Assembly (NCBI GenBank): GCA_001931875.2 | Contig: MSJH02000578.1 | Span: 248,001 to 312,000, forward strand | Source of the DNA: Byssochlamys sp. IMV 00236 | Lineage: Eukaryota; Ascomycota; Eurotiomycetes; Eurotiales; Thermoascaceae | Reading direction: 5' to 3' | Length of the DNA: 64,000 nucleotides | Shown here: positions 10,853 through 21,981 of the stretch, piece after piece | Layout: each line of letters begins with the position of its first letter | Position numbering within the stretch: position 1 is the first letter of the stretch | Position numbers and translations under genes: made by a program | Notes under the pieces: model-generated | Database searches by the model: none | What the model was told of the DNA's origin: nothing | Seen by the model: only the letters and a program-made list of their open reading frames with translations

Positions 10853-11993
10853 ATGTCGAACCACGAAAAGTACGCATCGCTTTATGCCTGAACTATATAT
10901 ATATAATAAAGCCTGCCTTCGCGACCAGCAGAAGAAGCCGCACTGCGAATTCAAATTATCCCAACTTTCCCAATTCTCCACTGCCTCCTCTTCTATTTCT
11001 GAATTTCTTAAAGATAAAAAGTCAAAGCTCCCACCTCTCAGAGAGAGGTTTTTTTCTTTTTGGCCTCCTAACAACAGAGATGGTCTCCTATATAAGCCAG
11101 AGCTCAGAATACCATCATGAAAGAAGAATTTTCAGGACGAACTCGCTGAAACTGTTGTTACGATTGCCCCCTTGTCAAAGAGCCTTGCGGTCCTTGATAG
11201 ACAAAAAAGAGCTATCGAGCAGGACCTCGAAGAAGTTGCGGAAGTTCAAATGGATTTTTTGATCTTCTTGTTAATGTTAATTCCCTTCAGTCGCGATCAA
11301 AAATGAAGCTAGCTTCTCGCGAGAAAAACAAATCCAAGAAGAGGAGAGGAAATCAGGTGAATTACGGACAGACACTGAACTGATTCGATGAATCAACTTC
11401 ATTGGGGATCAACAGATGGCAAGTTGGACGTTGAAGCGAGAGAATTTATATACTTTCAGATCCCACGAAAACAGTTCCAAACCAAACTGTAACTAATCTA
11501 AAGCGATACGCAATTCGTGCTCTGAAATAGAAAGTTCGTGCACCCCTCCCTCCCCCCTATCAAATCGCTTCACAGCATTTCTCTAACCCTTTCTCTGCAG
11601 GATTTCGACAAGAAGGAGCTAGTATTTCTCACAGAGAACAGACCAGCTCGCCGGTTCCTCTACTTCAGATTTCTGATCACGTATCTCAATGCGAAGAAGT
11701 CCGAAAACACGGCGTTTACGTCTACTGTCGAAGGGAGAGACCAGTTCTGGGCGTCCCCTGGGGAGTACTTGGAGAAGTCGACCCTCAAAGCTCTCGCCAG
11801 AAACATCTCTGGTCTCGAACTACCTCCCACTCTCCTGCAGCACACATTCGAACATGCGCCGAAGGATGAGCTGGCGGCCGACTACGTCGGCATCAGCCTT
11901 TCCTCGCTGCTCAGGGATGCGACCGTGGAGAGCACAAAGGAGTTGGAGGCCGAAGATCCTTTTGATGAAGACGAGGAAGAGAATGATGATTGA
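10853..11993 (+). CDS. multi-exon hypothetical protein; C-terminus like fungal HNH-family proteins; splicing unresolved
   Basis: The best-supported part is the last exon, 11601-11993, after the acceptor TTTCTCTGCAG. It encodes FDKKELVFLTENRPARRFLY, then a segment with RFLITYLNAKK, FWASPGEYLEKS and LKALARNISGLELPP, and ends in an acidic tail (EDPFDEDEEENDD). This arrangement resembles the C-terminal part of fungal HNH-domain proteins, though the HNH core itself is not seen. Upstream coding-like pieces are 11136-~11250 (helical, LDRQKRAIEQDLEEVAEV) and 11291-11356 (charged, REKQIQEEERK), with a good 59-nt intron candidate at 11357-11415. ATG at 10853 followed by GTACGC is a plausible start. I could not join all exons in one frame, so the gene may be damaged or its introns misjudged. 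The given span is approximate. Confidence 0.45.
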
Positions 11994-13391
11994 AATGGGC
12001 ACACTGCTGAGCTGGTCGGTTTTAAGAAAGTGCACATACCAAAGGCCCTGGGAAAGGAAACAGGCTGAAGTACTTCTAGATAGCTACTTGACAGTGGACC
12101 GAGGCGGCTGTCTTCCAATGATACAGATATCTTTATAATTAAAAAAAAACTTAGCTAGTATCAATTACCGTATTTGCACTACAAACACACCCATGTACCT
12201 ATCTTATCTGCAACTGTAAACATCACGCTATGCAACGCCGGCTAGGCTTTACAAACAAGTAGCGTTCGGTAAAGTCAGCACAACATACCTCGAGAAACAT
12301 TAACAGGTGAGAAAAGAGGTAGCCCAAACGGAAAGAGAGGAAACGGAAACGGAAATTGAAATGGAATATAAAGTGGTGCCACTTCGGCCTACACGTCTCT
12401 TCTAACAGCCCACACTGTGGTCTAGGAAGACGATTGGCTTCGGCACGATGAGCATCACCGCAAACCCTATGACCCGGACTGACAGACCACCCAACTAACA
12501 ACAGGAGAATGATATTATTAAGACAAATAGAAGAAGCACACACAAGGTTGGTTCCGTAACCGAAACAAGGCTGGTCTCAAAGGGGCAGTTCAACTTTCTA
12601 AGCAGAGCCACAGGCTGCTACTCGTACAAGTCTCACTGCCATGAATACTGTTCACGCCAGCAATCTTGTGCCCCAGCGTACTCAGAAACCGTGTGCCCAG
12701 TTATCCCTTGCAATTGCTTCTGTCACAGGTCCCCGTTCAAATTCACCCGTCAGTCCAGATTCTCCCTCACCGTCCTTTCCCGCCAGTGGAAAATAACAAC
12801 GGCAAGAAAGACACAGTTAATCGACGGCATGGCACAGGAGACTTGGGCTCCCAGAGTCGAGCCCCGACAGAGCGGTGAAAACGGTCGAGAAAGATGTAAA
12901 GTCTATTATTATATCGTTCGGGAAACGAGATCGGACGGGCACGTAGATAACCCCAATTTTCGCCTGGCCGGAATATAGCGCCTTAAAAGAGAGTGATGAG
13001 ACGAAGAAATATATCGCTCCACCGGTCAATCGGCAACCCGGATGCAGTCCAGCGGAAGGCGGGCATGACTCGCAACGAGGAAATGATGAAAAAAAGGCTC
13101 TTTGGCCGTGACTGACTCCGATATCCACCCAATGGAGAAACAAAAAGGTAAGAACATTCCGTAATGGCCGTACGGTCGTTAACGAGCGTCGCTATGAACA
13201 ATTCAACTGAAAGGAAAATGGACGACCGAAAGGCGATTACAGACGCAGGCCGTCGTCCACTCTTCACGGAGTCCCAGGTTGATGAGAGACTTCAAGGGAC
13301 CTGCGCTGGCGTAGGCAGAATGACAAGCGACTGTAGCCATCACTCATCCTTGAATTGGATTAGCAATTATGGCTTTCTCGATCGAGCGCTG
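11994..13391. other. convergent intergenic region (11.99-13.39 kb)
   Basis: The 3' flanks of two convergent genes. Short ORFs are present on both strands without recognisable motifs. It probably contains the ckiA 3' UTR at its right side. There are no repeats of note. Confidence 0.5.
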
Positions 13392-14950
13392 TCACCTACC
13401 ACAGCAGAGCGCCTTCATGATCTTCTGGACAAAAGTGGGCTGGGGCTCATTGTTCCCCTGCGTGCCCTGAGCCTGCTGATTGTTCAGCGCTCCATTCCCG
13501 GGGCTCGATAGGCGAGGAATGTTCCCGTTGGAGTTCTGAAACTGAGCCTGGGTCGAGGCTGCTGGTGTGTTTGCGTCGATAACCCCCGCCTGTCCGCTCT
13601 GACGTTTGGCTTGCGGCCCGCCTGGGGCGCTTGGCCGCTCTCGCGTCTTCCCGGCTCCGGGTTTTGCTGGAGACGGCGGCGGGGGCTGCGCGGCGTTTAA
13701 ACGGTCGGCAGTAACTGCTTGTCTCTGGTTTCGGCTTCCGTGCAGCTCTCGAGCAGACGAGTTCTGAGCATGGGTGCCATGAAGATGGTGCTGAGAGGAG
13801 TAGGACTTGTATTCCCATCCTCGTCCGTTGTTCAGCTTCATCCAGTCGTACTCTCCGTCTTCGACTTCCCCAGTGTTCTTCAAAGCTTGAGTGAACAAGT
13901 CGCGCAGGTAGTCGTAGTCGGGAGTGTCCTCGAAGCCGAGGTTCCGGACGTAGCTCAGGTACTTGCTGAACTCTTCTGCAGAGGGAATCAGTATGATCGC
14001 AACATATAGAACCGGTTACGGGTCATGTACCTGGAAATCCATCGCATAGATCTTTGATGGCAGTCGTCTGTTTCTTCTCACCGATCTTCTCGTACTTCTG
14101 CTTGTTCGTAGCCGCCTTCAGTCCCTGCCAAGGCAGACCACCTCTGAGGAAATACATGAAAACGTGTCCCAAGGCCTCCAGGTCATCACGTCGTGACTGT
14201 TCTCGTCCCAAGTGGGTATTGATACTCATGTAACGCGCCGTACCCGACAGCGACTTTCGTTCCCGATAGGGAATGTGCTGCTTTGTCTTCGGGTCTCTGT
14301 ATTGCTTGGCCATACCAAAGTCAACGACATGGATGACGTTTGCAGCTTTCGTGCCGGGACGACCAATGAGGAAGTTGTCGGGTTTGATATCTCTGTAGAT
14401 GAGATTCTTCTCGTGGATGGTCTGGACGCGCGACAGCTACAGGGGGGTGTCAGTACTGTTTAATAACATAGGTTCCAGGGTGCCAATGGACGAACCATCT
14501 GCTTGGCGACCATCACCACGGTCTTGATCGAGAACCGACGGTTGCAGTGATCAAAAAGATCCTCCAGACTGGGACCGAGCAAGTCGATGACCAGGATGTT
14601 GTGCAGACCTTCCTGTCCGAAGTAGTAAACATTGGGAATACCGGCTAGAAAACTGTCAGCATGGACCCTTCCGAGGAAAAGAGTTCGCGAGACTTACGAC
14701 ATCCGACAAGGATCTTGTACGTGCGGTACTCATCGCGAAGCTGCGGTGCATCACTTTTCCGCGGCTCCTGCCCTGGTGGTTAGATCGTATGGAACTCAAT
14801 CTCGGCAGCACCAGCACGTACAAACTTGATAGCAACCTGCTGGTTATTCAATAGATTCGTGCCCTCAAAGATCACACCAAAGGAACCTTCACCAATCTTC
14901 TTTCCCACTCGGTAGTGGACGCCCACTACGTTCGACGAGGATGATGCCAT
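13392..14950 (-). CDS. ckiA: casein kinase I, Yck/Cki1 type
   Basis: A 445-residue Ser/Thr kinase in five exons (14950-14822, 14767-14698, 14644-14496, 14436-14031, 13975-13392). The N-terminal kinase domain has [13 protein letters not shown] (P-loop), VAIKFE (catalytic Lys), the CK1-typical short [19 protein letters not shown] (catalytic loop) and DFG, then the CK1 hallmark [14 protein letters not shown] in place of APE. The tail (~150 residues) is Gln/Pro/Asn-rich. It ends in KALCCGR, a terminal Cys pair like the palmitoylated end of the Yck kinases, which points to the plasma membrane. In Aspergillus the single Yck-like enzyme CkiA is essential and controls polarised growth and transporter turnover. 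This is established for the family and inferred here. All four intron phases agree. Confidence 0.93.
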
Positions 14951-15478
14951 GACGAAAGATGTCGACGATTACTGCGGACAACAGAAAGGGGGACAGGATC
15001 GACGTAGCGGACGTTGACGTCGGGGGAAAGCAACTGTCGATGACACCAACGTCAGTTCCGATGCAGAATGACCACGGAGACTCCAGCTAGGACTGTATAT
15101 CTAGATGTCACGCCGGAGAGCGATGAGGAAGGTCGGGGAAACGGACAATGAGGCCTGTTTCACCGGACGTCTTTCATCGACGAGAATCGGAAACGGCTGG
15201 CCAACCAGATGACAACCACAAAACACCCGAACGGAGCGAGTCAACGACTGCTATTATTTGATTGAACCGTCGAAATTTCTTCAGGAGGTACGGAACGCAG
15301 GATGGATAGCTTTCCTGAAGACAGGCGAACAAGATCCCCCGGGAGACGGATGACCGTGTGGACTCGACTAGGCACGGCGTACGGCTGAGGAGACGAGAAA
15401 GGGGCGAGGACCAGTCGATCCGGAGTTGGACCAGCTGCCACGCAGTACGGAATCCGCACTGGAACGGCGTGGAGGGAT

Positions 15479-15520
15479 GGAGGGAGGGAGAGAGAGAGAG
15501 AGAGAGATAGAGAGAGAGGG
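15479..15520 (+). repeat. (GA)n purine microsatellite
   Basis: A GGGA/GA-rich tract including about nine uninterrupted GA units, in the presumed 5' leader/promoter of ckiA (read as (TC)n on the gene's strand). Pyrimidine tracts of this kind are common just upstream of fungal transcription starts. Confidence 0.85.
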
Positions 15521-15670
15521 AGTTGGACGTCGAAGGGGGAGAAGGGAAGGCGGAGGGATAAGACGAGGCGAGAGGGAAGGGAGAGGTCGGGTTGACAAGG
15601 GAGAGCGGTTTGGTTCGCTGGGGGTTGTTTTTGGCGTGGGCGCTGAGCCGCGGGAAGCCCGAGAGAGCCA

Positions 15671-15695
15671 GAAGAAGAAGAATAATAATAATAAT
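15671..15695 (+). repeat. (GAA)n-(AAT)n microsatellite
   Basis: Three GAA/AAG units run into five AAT units, 0.7 kb upstream of the ckiA start. Confidence 0.85.
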
Positions 15696-16046
15696 GGCCT
15701 GCAAAACTGCAAAGCCTCGACGTCCGAGCTTAACTTAGCGGACGACTTCTTGGCTGTGGAATGCGCCCAAATTCGCCAGCGATCATCCTGCCTGGACGCT
15801 CCCCGACCGCTAAAAAGGAACCTAACCCGGTCGGATTGAAGCGCTGCTGACGGTCGCGAGCCGGCAGCTGAACTGAAGAGGGCGCAGAGACACAAAGAGA
15901 CAGAAGCTGGAAGAATCCGTGGTGGAAATTCGTGTCTACAGAGAGCATCCCTCATTCCTCATGATGAGGACGCTACGCAACCGGTACTCTTTCCCATTGA
16001 GGCAGTGCTGACTCTCCTACAGCTCTACAGCTCTATGGTACAGATC

Positions 16047-16104
16047 TCTCTAGCTCTCCAGGTCTCTCTCTGTCTCTCTGTCGGGTCTCTCTCTCTCTCC
16101 CTCG
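16047..16104 (+). repeat. (CT)n pyrimidine tract
   Basis: CT-dominated tract (TCTCTCTCTGTCTCTCTG and similar) with few interruptions, about 1.1 kb upstream of ckiA. Confidence 0.8.
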
Positions 16105-16109
16105 ATTTA

Positions 16110-16171
16110 GGTACGGGATGATAAGTACTGGTACTGGTACTCGTTACCGTTACCGTTACCGTTGCCGTACC
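16110..16171 (+). repeat. GGTACT / TTACCG tandem block bounded by an inverted repeat
   Basis: GGTACGG at 16110-16116 and its exact reverse complement CCGTACC at 16165-16171 bound a stretch with about three GGTACT-type units followed by three TTACCG units. The two repeat types are themselves near reverse complements (GGTAC versus GTTACC), so the whole 62 bases could fold back imperfectly. Confidence 0.7.
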
Positions 16172-17940
16172 ATAATTACCGCGGGAAACACTCAAAACCG
16201 GTCGATAAGCCGTGCAAAACGCGTAACAAAATGGTCACGCCCTCCGCAGCCGGCTGGCCGGGGGAGAAAGAAAAACCAGGTCGATCTGGCGATGCTAAAC
16301 CAGTTTCCGCCTGAGAGACAGAGACCGTCGTCGCTGGTCTCTCTCTCGTCCCACGGATCTCCAAATTGGGTTCTGACGTGGTAAACCGGCCGCTTCCCGG
16401 ATGAACCTGTTGTTGTTTCTTGTTGGCTCTTACCCCTGGCCCGATGGAGACCGTCCCGAGAAAATCACAACAGGCGTGTCCTTTACTTAGATATCCGGCT
16501 GGTGCAAAAAAAAAAGACAAGTCCTGGGCCGCCCCATCATTGGAAGAGAGATAATTACAGTATACGCCTTAGAGTAGACCAGCACGAAAACAGCGATCGA
16601 CCACTACTCCAGAGTCCAGCTTCCATCGGGAACGATCGTGACCATCGGGAAACCATGTCTAGAGCTTATATGAGCCTTGCTATCCTATCTAGATTCCAGG
16701 GTAATATATGGCAATATGCACGCGGCATGAAGCTCGAGCTTTCCCTTTGAACCCTTACTAGCTCACAGCATCGGTCGACTGATCCGTCATGATCTGCCAG
16801 GGCGAAACGTAAACAGGGTACATGAATGCCCTTCCTGATGCATCCCAGCGCAGCAGACTTCGCATCGAATCTACGGAGTACAGTATGCTGATTGCTGAGA
16901 CGCTGACAACCTTGTTAGGGGAGTCGGAAGTCGTGTGCCAGCCCAATTGGTCTGTGAGGCTGTTTTCCCCCTCAGACTGGCATCTGCGTATCAACAAAGA
17001 CAGCATAGGACATCTGACGGCACGATGTCATTGAAACACGTGTTACCACAGCACGGCTACTGTTATCTCTATCCTAGACACGTCCAATCCAGTGTAATTC
17101 CCAGAGAACGAGGGAATTGGCCTTGGGACGTTCTATCGGATCCTGCAGCCATCACAGACCAAGAAAAATGCGCATAAGGACCCGTCAATGCTTCCCGATA
17201 TGGTGGAGGAGCATGAAATGAATTATTGAATATTTCGAACAACGGTTATCCACCCGCTATTCCGCCATTATGGTGCTATGACGACGTCCCTGGTCTAAGG
17301 CTCTAAGCAGGTGGGAAGAGAAAAGGACGACCCACAGCTCTTTCCGGCAGATATCCACCAGGTCCCATCCTCATGGGGCTCAAAACAATGGCATCACCTC
17401 GTGCCAGGATACGCAAGGTTTAGTCTGATTATATCTTGCTGTGGCACGTTGTTGAAGCCGCATCCATATGCAGAGATGTTCCATTAGTGAGAGCCGGAGT
17501 CGACATATCCAAATGCTGAAGACCCTCACATCGAAGCGGTGTCTCTGCTGAAGCGCTAGGTCCATCAGTTTGCCATTGCGTTCTAAAACAGGGACCACGC
17601 CGCAGGAATTTGGCCCAGGGCCGGACTCTTTTTGAGAGGCATGGACTCTCAGACCTTCATTCTGGGCTCGGTGAAGACATTCTCTCCGGCAGAAACCGAC
17701 TTAGATATAGTTCTTCTCCCGTGCTTTCGAGACGCGGTTCTTCGGCTGTACCCGTTGTCTCTGCCGGCTAACTATTACCTCCCAGGGCAGACAGCACGGG
17801 CAATGACTCTGGGAGAGACCATAATACTAGTTAGCTGCATATGGTCGATATATATATATGCATATTATTGGTATGACCACGCCTCATAGGACAGTTAGCT
17901 ATATTATACATAACTATCGACCTCTATCTCTGACACAATA

Positions 17941-18180
17941 CAAATATTAATATCTACCACTTACTATAACTACCCCATATTATCATATCATTAAGAATAT
18001 ATAATAATGACCGTCTAATAACTATACCCCTTACATAAACTATATAAAACACTAAAACTTCAACTAGCAGAATCACTAACTTAGCCATATTCTACAGACC
18101 CGAAAGGAGTACGGAGTACATACTACTAACCAATACTACCTAACTAGATCTAATCATACTATAATAGTATACCACTTATA
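17941..18180 (+). other. G-depleted AT-rich island
   Basis: By hand count, the lines 17941-18060 and 18121-18180 contain 5 G and 40 C in 180 bases. The sequence is rich in TA and ACTA steps and nearly lacks TG. The interposed 60 bases (18061-18120) carry more G because of the GGAGTACGGAGTAC motif. No ORF is present. The skew is consistent with one-sided C-to-T change on the minus strand. Confidence 0.7.
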
Positions 18181-18905
18181 ACCCAACTAGCACCCAAACT
18201 TATCCTACTGCAGTTTACGTCGCAATTATTATTCAGCTCTGGTAAAACTTCCTTTCTCTCCCCTTTTTCTTTTGCTTCTAGAAAGCCATCTGTGGCTTCT
18301 AGAAGGGGGGTAACTAACTAGATGGCTTTTCCCTTTCTTCTTAGTACGGAGTACTTAATAGGATTCTCCTATTGCATGTCAATAATGGATAATGTATGGG
18401 TAGATAGTGAAGTAAACTAGTTAATAATGCACTGATCTTCGCTGCCATCCATGGTATAATAATTCGGGGAGTTCTGTTTGGTTCGGGCTAGGGCTGCGAA
18501 AGAGGAATCGTGTGGACGTACTCTGTGCACTGTATCTTTGCAGCATAGTGGAAGACTGCGCTGGAAAAAAAGAATCTGTTGAGTGCGATCGATCTATGAC
18601 AGTTCTCGTCCTGATTGCCCTGATACAGTACAAACTCTTGGGCCCAGCAACGTTGACGATTACGAATAGACACTTATGGGTGGGTGAGCAGATGAAAATA
18701 TTTGGTATTCAGAGTACATCTCATTGGTCATGTTACATTTCGCAGAGGATTCGAAAGACATATGCATCCCAAGGGGGATAACATGGACATCATGGAGAGA
18801 AAGAATAAGACAGGTTGCAACCCATTGTTGCAGTGATACCATGGGGACCCAGACAAGTATGTCACATTCCGCTCATAGGGCGGAGAGATTAGATGAAGAC
18901 GACGT

Positions 18906-20497
18906 TTACACCTGGTCCTCGGGGTCCTCCGCCTCACTGCCCAGTTCATCCATCAGATCTCCACCCTCGCCATCCTCCTCTCCGTTTTCTTCGTCGCCTT
19001 CGCCTTCCTCATCATCGTCCTCTTCGCTGCTCGAGCCGCTACCGTCACTATCACCTTCGCTGCCGGGGTCGTAGTCTTCCTCTTCTTCGTCTTCTTGATC
19101 CTCGAGCTCGCGTTGTGCCTTCTGCAGCTCGCTTTCTTCTTCCTCCTCTCCTGCGCCATTTGCGACAGCAGCCTCCTCGTTCTTGGGCGCGTTGACATTG
19201 TATTTCTTCGCACGTCGGGCCTCCGCGAGACTGGCATCCTGTAGACCGTGCTTCTTGATGTATGTGTCGATTCCAGAAAAGTCTGCCTGATCGATCATCG
19301 AGAGTTCGAATTCCTGGGGCTCCGCCTCAGGGTTAGATGCGGAGCGGGTTGCAATGTTGAGGTTGAAGGTCCTCTGCAGGACGGAGGTGTAAGAAATCGA
19401 TTCAATGTCCTCGAAGGCGAAGAAGACCAGGGGCTTTTTGAATCCGAAGAAGATGCCAGTGGAAAGGAAAAATAGATAACCTGTAGCCGAAAGTCGATAT
19501 TAGACACGTTTTCTATTCCAGATATCGAGATGGTCAAGCTGTATATATACCTTCTTTGCTTCCTCGGAATGCCTTTACGTGATATGCCTTATCGGTCTTT
19601 CGATGCGCCTCAACCATCGCACTCACGAACTGCTTGTCATCTGGGCGCACGACCTGGGTATGCGTGAGGCTTTCGTTCAACATCCGCCGGAGGAGGTTTT
19701 CGCCAGTCTCACCCTCCGCACCCAGCTGCTGTCCAGCTCCGGAAAATGCTGCTTTAGGAGGGCCATCGGCGACTGTCCAGACCATAGCTTCTGGGGCAGC
19801 TTCACCGTCCGGCGGAGGATTAACGACATCACCATACCAAGGTATCACACAAAAGTTGAACTGCCGCTGATTCTTTTCCGGTACAGGAACTGCGACAACA
19901 TGTCCTGGTAGGTAGAAACACATCACGTTAGGGCTTTAGTCCTATAACACCAAGTGCCCGCAACTGTCACAACTGCCATGCACTCACTAATCTTCGATAC
20001 GTGAAATCCAAACTCGACCTGTTTGGACGTCTGATTCCTCGCGCGGAGGTAGCCGCCAGCGGTCATCTCCAGCGTGAGTTTCTTCCGCATAGGAACCGAG
20101 AAAGACACATCTTGGATGTAAAATTTCAGCGGCGCATCTTCCGTCAGACCGGCCAACGGCTCTGAGCTCGCTTCAGCGTCTCCATTCTGTAGTTTTCGTT
20201 TCTTCGGAGCTGGTTCTTCGTTCGCAACTACCACGGTGCGTGACGCGTTCGCATTGTCCGACCGCACGTTGTTCAAGGTATATTTTGCGATATCCTCAAA
20301 GAGAGGGGCATGTTGGGGAGTAGACTCTGTAGAAATACAATAGAAAAAAAAAGCTGTTAGTAGGTTACTTTTACCGTTTGTTACGGGGTCCGGGGAAATC
20401 TCGTACTGATCGCATCGTAAACTCGCTTCCGGAGCGAGGAATCGTTGGCGAATGCCTGGTCAATGGTCGCAGAATAATTCACGGCGGCAAAAGACAT
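18906..20497 (-). CDS. rtt106: histone chaperone Rtt106
   Basis: A 452-residue protein in four exons (20497-20407, 20326-19988, 19904-19551, 19480-18906; 1359 nt). Rtt106 binds H3-H4, including H3K56-acetylated histone, and deposits it during replication, in heterochromatin and at repressed promoters. Landmarks are the N-terminal dimerisation region ([15 protein letters not shown]...LRKRVYDAI), a first PH-like module with [18 protein letters not shown], a second with [16 protein letters not shown] and then [20 protein letters not shown], and [12 protein letters not shown]. The C-terminal ~90 residues are almost entirely Glu/Asp/Ser/Gly, as in homologues. Exon 1 was ended at the donor GTACGA rather than at the nearer GTAACA, because only the former keeps frame and gives the family sequence. 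The ORF on the other strand over the acidic tail is a shadow. Confidence 0.92.
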
Positions 20498-20850
20498 CTT
20501 AAACAGAAGACCGCGCCGTCGATTGCAAGTCTGAGATGGTAAGAAGGGGGGATGGGAATGGGTGAAAAACTGTGGGGGATTTACTCTTCCCCTGGCTGCC
20601 GACCATGTGCTTGTCAGAAACGGGTCGTCATAAAGAACTTCAAGCAAGGAATCTGCCGAATGGTCATCATCGGGGCAGGCTAGGACTGCAACAATAGCTG
20701 CTGGTTTTCACTTCAAGAAAATTGTCTCGTAACAGGAGAGCTCTATTTCTAGCAACAATAACCGATTCCTATTCTACATAACTATGGTGTACAGGCTATT
20801 TCAATCAACGGGACAGCCCCGACATAAATAAAAAAAGATTGGAGATGTAT
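20498..20850. other. tandem intergenic region (rtt106 5', uL24m 3')
   Basis: A 353-base gap between two minus-strand genes. It must hold the rtt106 promoter and the uL24m terminator. No motif stands out. Confidence 0.5.
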
Positions 20851-21981
20851 TCAAGCGGAAGCCGACTTCTTCTTCTCCGCGTTCTGTCTCATGAATCGCT
20901 CGATGAAGTTAGTTGTTTCATCGTCCATAATGGCATTACCATCTTCATCAAACTTGGCCTTCCTCCGCTCCGCCTTCTTCTCCTGTGTTCTGGCGTGGAG
21001 CTCGCCGAGCGGTGTCAGGAGGGACCTGCTCTCCAGATACTGCCTCTTGAGATCTTCCATCTTCTTTGCCTCCACCCACTCGGGATCGTGTCGTGTTCGG
21101 TATTTAGAGTATTTGTTCCTCAGTTCGTCAAGTATGCTGGGCTCGTACGGCGGGTACATCAGCGACGGCATCCAGGTTGGCGTCTCAACCTCCATTCTCA
21201 GCGTGTCCCATGCTTCGTCCTTGAGCGGCATTGCTTCTTCTTTAGGCCAGGGGATTTCAATGTTTTCTCCGGCAATGTATCTGGTATGTTTGGGAGTCGT
21301 GGAGCCATAGTCTCGTTCCAGGATAGGCTCTCCGCCGTAAACATGCTCGACCAGGACATCTCGTGCATTTCCGGTCACAGGGTCATCGAGAGGGACAACA
21401 AGACGCACATCGTCCAGAGGGATAGGCAGGCTCAGAGCGTTGTAGCCTTTCGAGTTACCGTAGGACTCACTCAACCAGTCGGGGAAGTGAACATCGACCT
21501 GCAAAGGAAGCATGTTAGAAATGTGAGATTCGATTTAGTACTTTTCCTTCGTGGCCAAGCGCACCATGTTGACATCCTTCACCGTCACGGTTTCCGTTTC
21601 CGGGTCGACTCTGGTGACCTCTCCAATCTTGCCCTTGTCCCGTCCTCTGATAACGCAGACACGGTCACCGGCAGCGAAGTTGATATATTTCCGTCGGAGG
21701 TGTTTCGGGACCTTAGGTGGCTGCATGGCATAGGGCACCATAGCACCATAGAATCTGGCTTCGGGTCCAGAATCTCTCTTTGGCGCCAATGGGCCTTTTA
21801 GCCAGTCTTCACGACGTGCTGACCTTTCGTTGCGGATAGCATCGAGTTGTATCCGGTTGTATGAGAACCGCTCCCTCAGAGCCTCCTTCCATTCTTCCCG
21901 CTGCTCCTTCTTAGCGGCAATGTTGGCCTTCCTCTGAGCCTGGTTTCTGGCCAGCGCCGTTCTCCGGATGATCTTCTGCAT
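20851..21981 (-). CDS. mrpl40: mitochondrial large-subunit ribosomal protein uL24m (KOW motif)
   Basis: A 354-residue protein in two exons (21981-21565, 21498-20851). Residues ~95-135 carry the KOW motif of L24 (FAAGDRVCVIRGRDKGKIGEV), which binds 23S-type rRNA near the subunit assembly start. The N-terminus is basic (MQKIIRRTALARNQAQRK), fitting a mitochondrial targeting sequence. The long C-terminal extension with a basic coiled-coil end (ERFMRQNAEKKKSASA) is typical of fungal mitochondrial uL24 and absent from bacterial L24. The donor used is GTGCGC after ...DVNM; an alternative GTACTA donor 17 bases on breaks the frame. The symbol follows yeast (Mrpl40). Confidence 0.88.

Larger units (their letters stand above)
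14951..18905. other. 4-kb intergenic region between ckiA and rtt106
   Basis: The ckiA promoter side (14.95-16.2 kb) is packed with microsatellites: (GA)n, (GAA)n/(AAT)n, (CT)n and a GGTACT/TTACCG block. The middle (16.2-17.6 kb) has no ORF with family resemblance. From 17.88 to 18.24 kb the sequence is AT-rich and strongly depleted in G. The palindrome TACGGAGTAC occurs three times, at 16872, 18110 and 18345. The right side, up to 18905, is the rtt106 3' flank. Confidence 0.6.

Noticed and set aside
15174..15955. Minus-strand ORFs of 176 and 195 codons upstream of ckiA
   Set aside because: They translate microsatellite tracts into Ser/Leu/Pro runs and have no domain; the region is better read as promoter/leader.
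20839..21801. Plus-strand ORF of 320 codons over the uL24m gene
   Set aside because: Antisense to a clearly spliced, motif-bearing ribosomal protein gene; a shadow.
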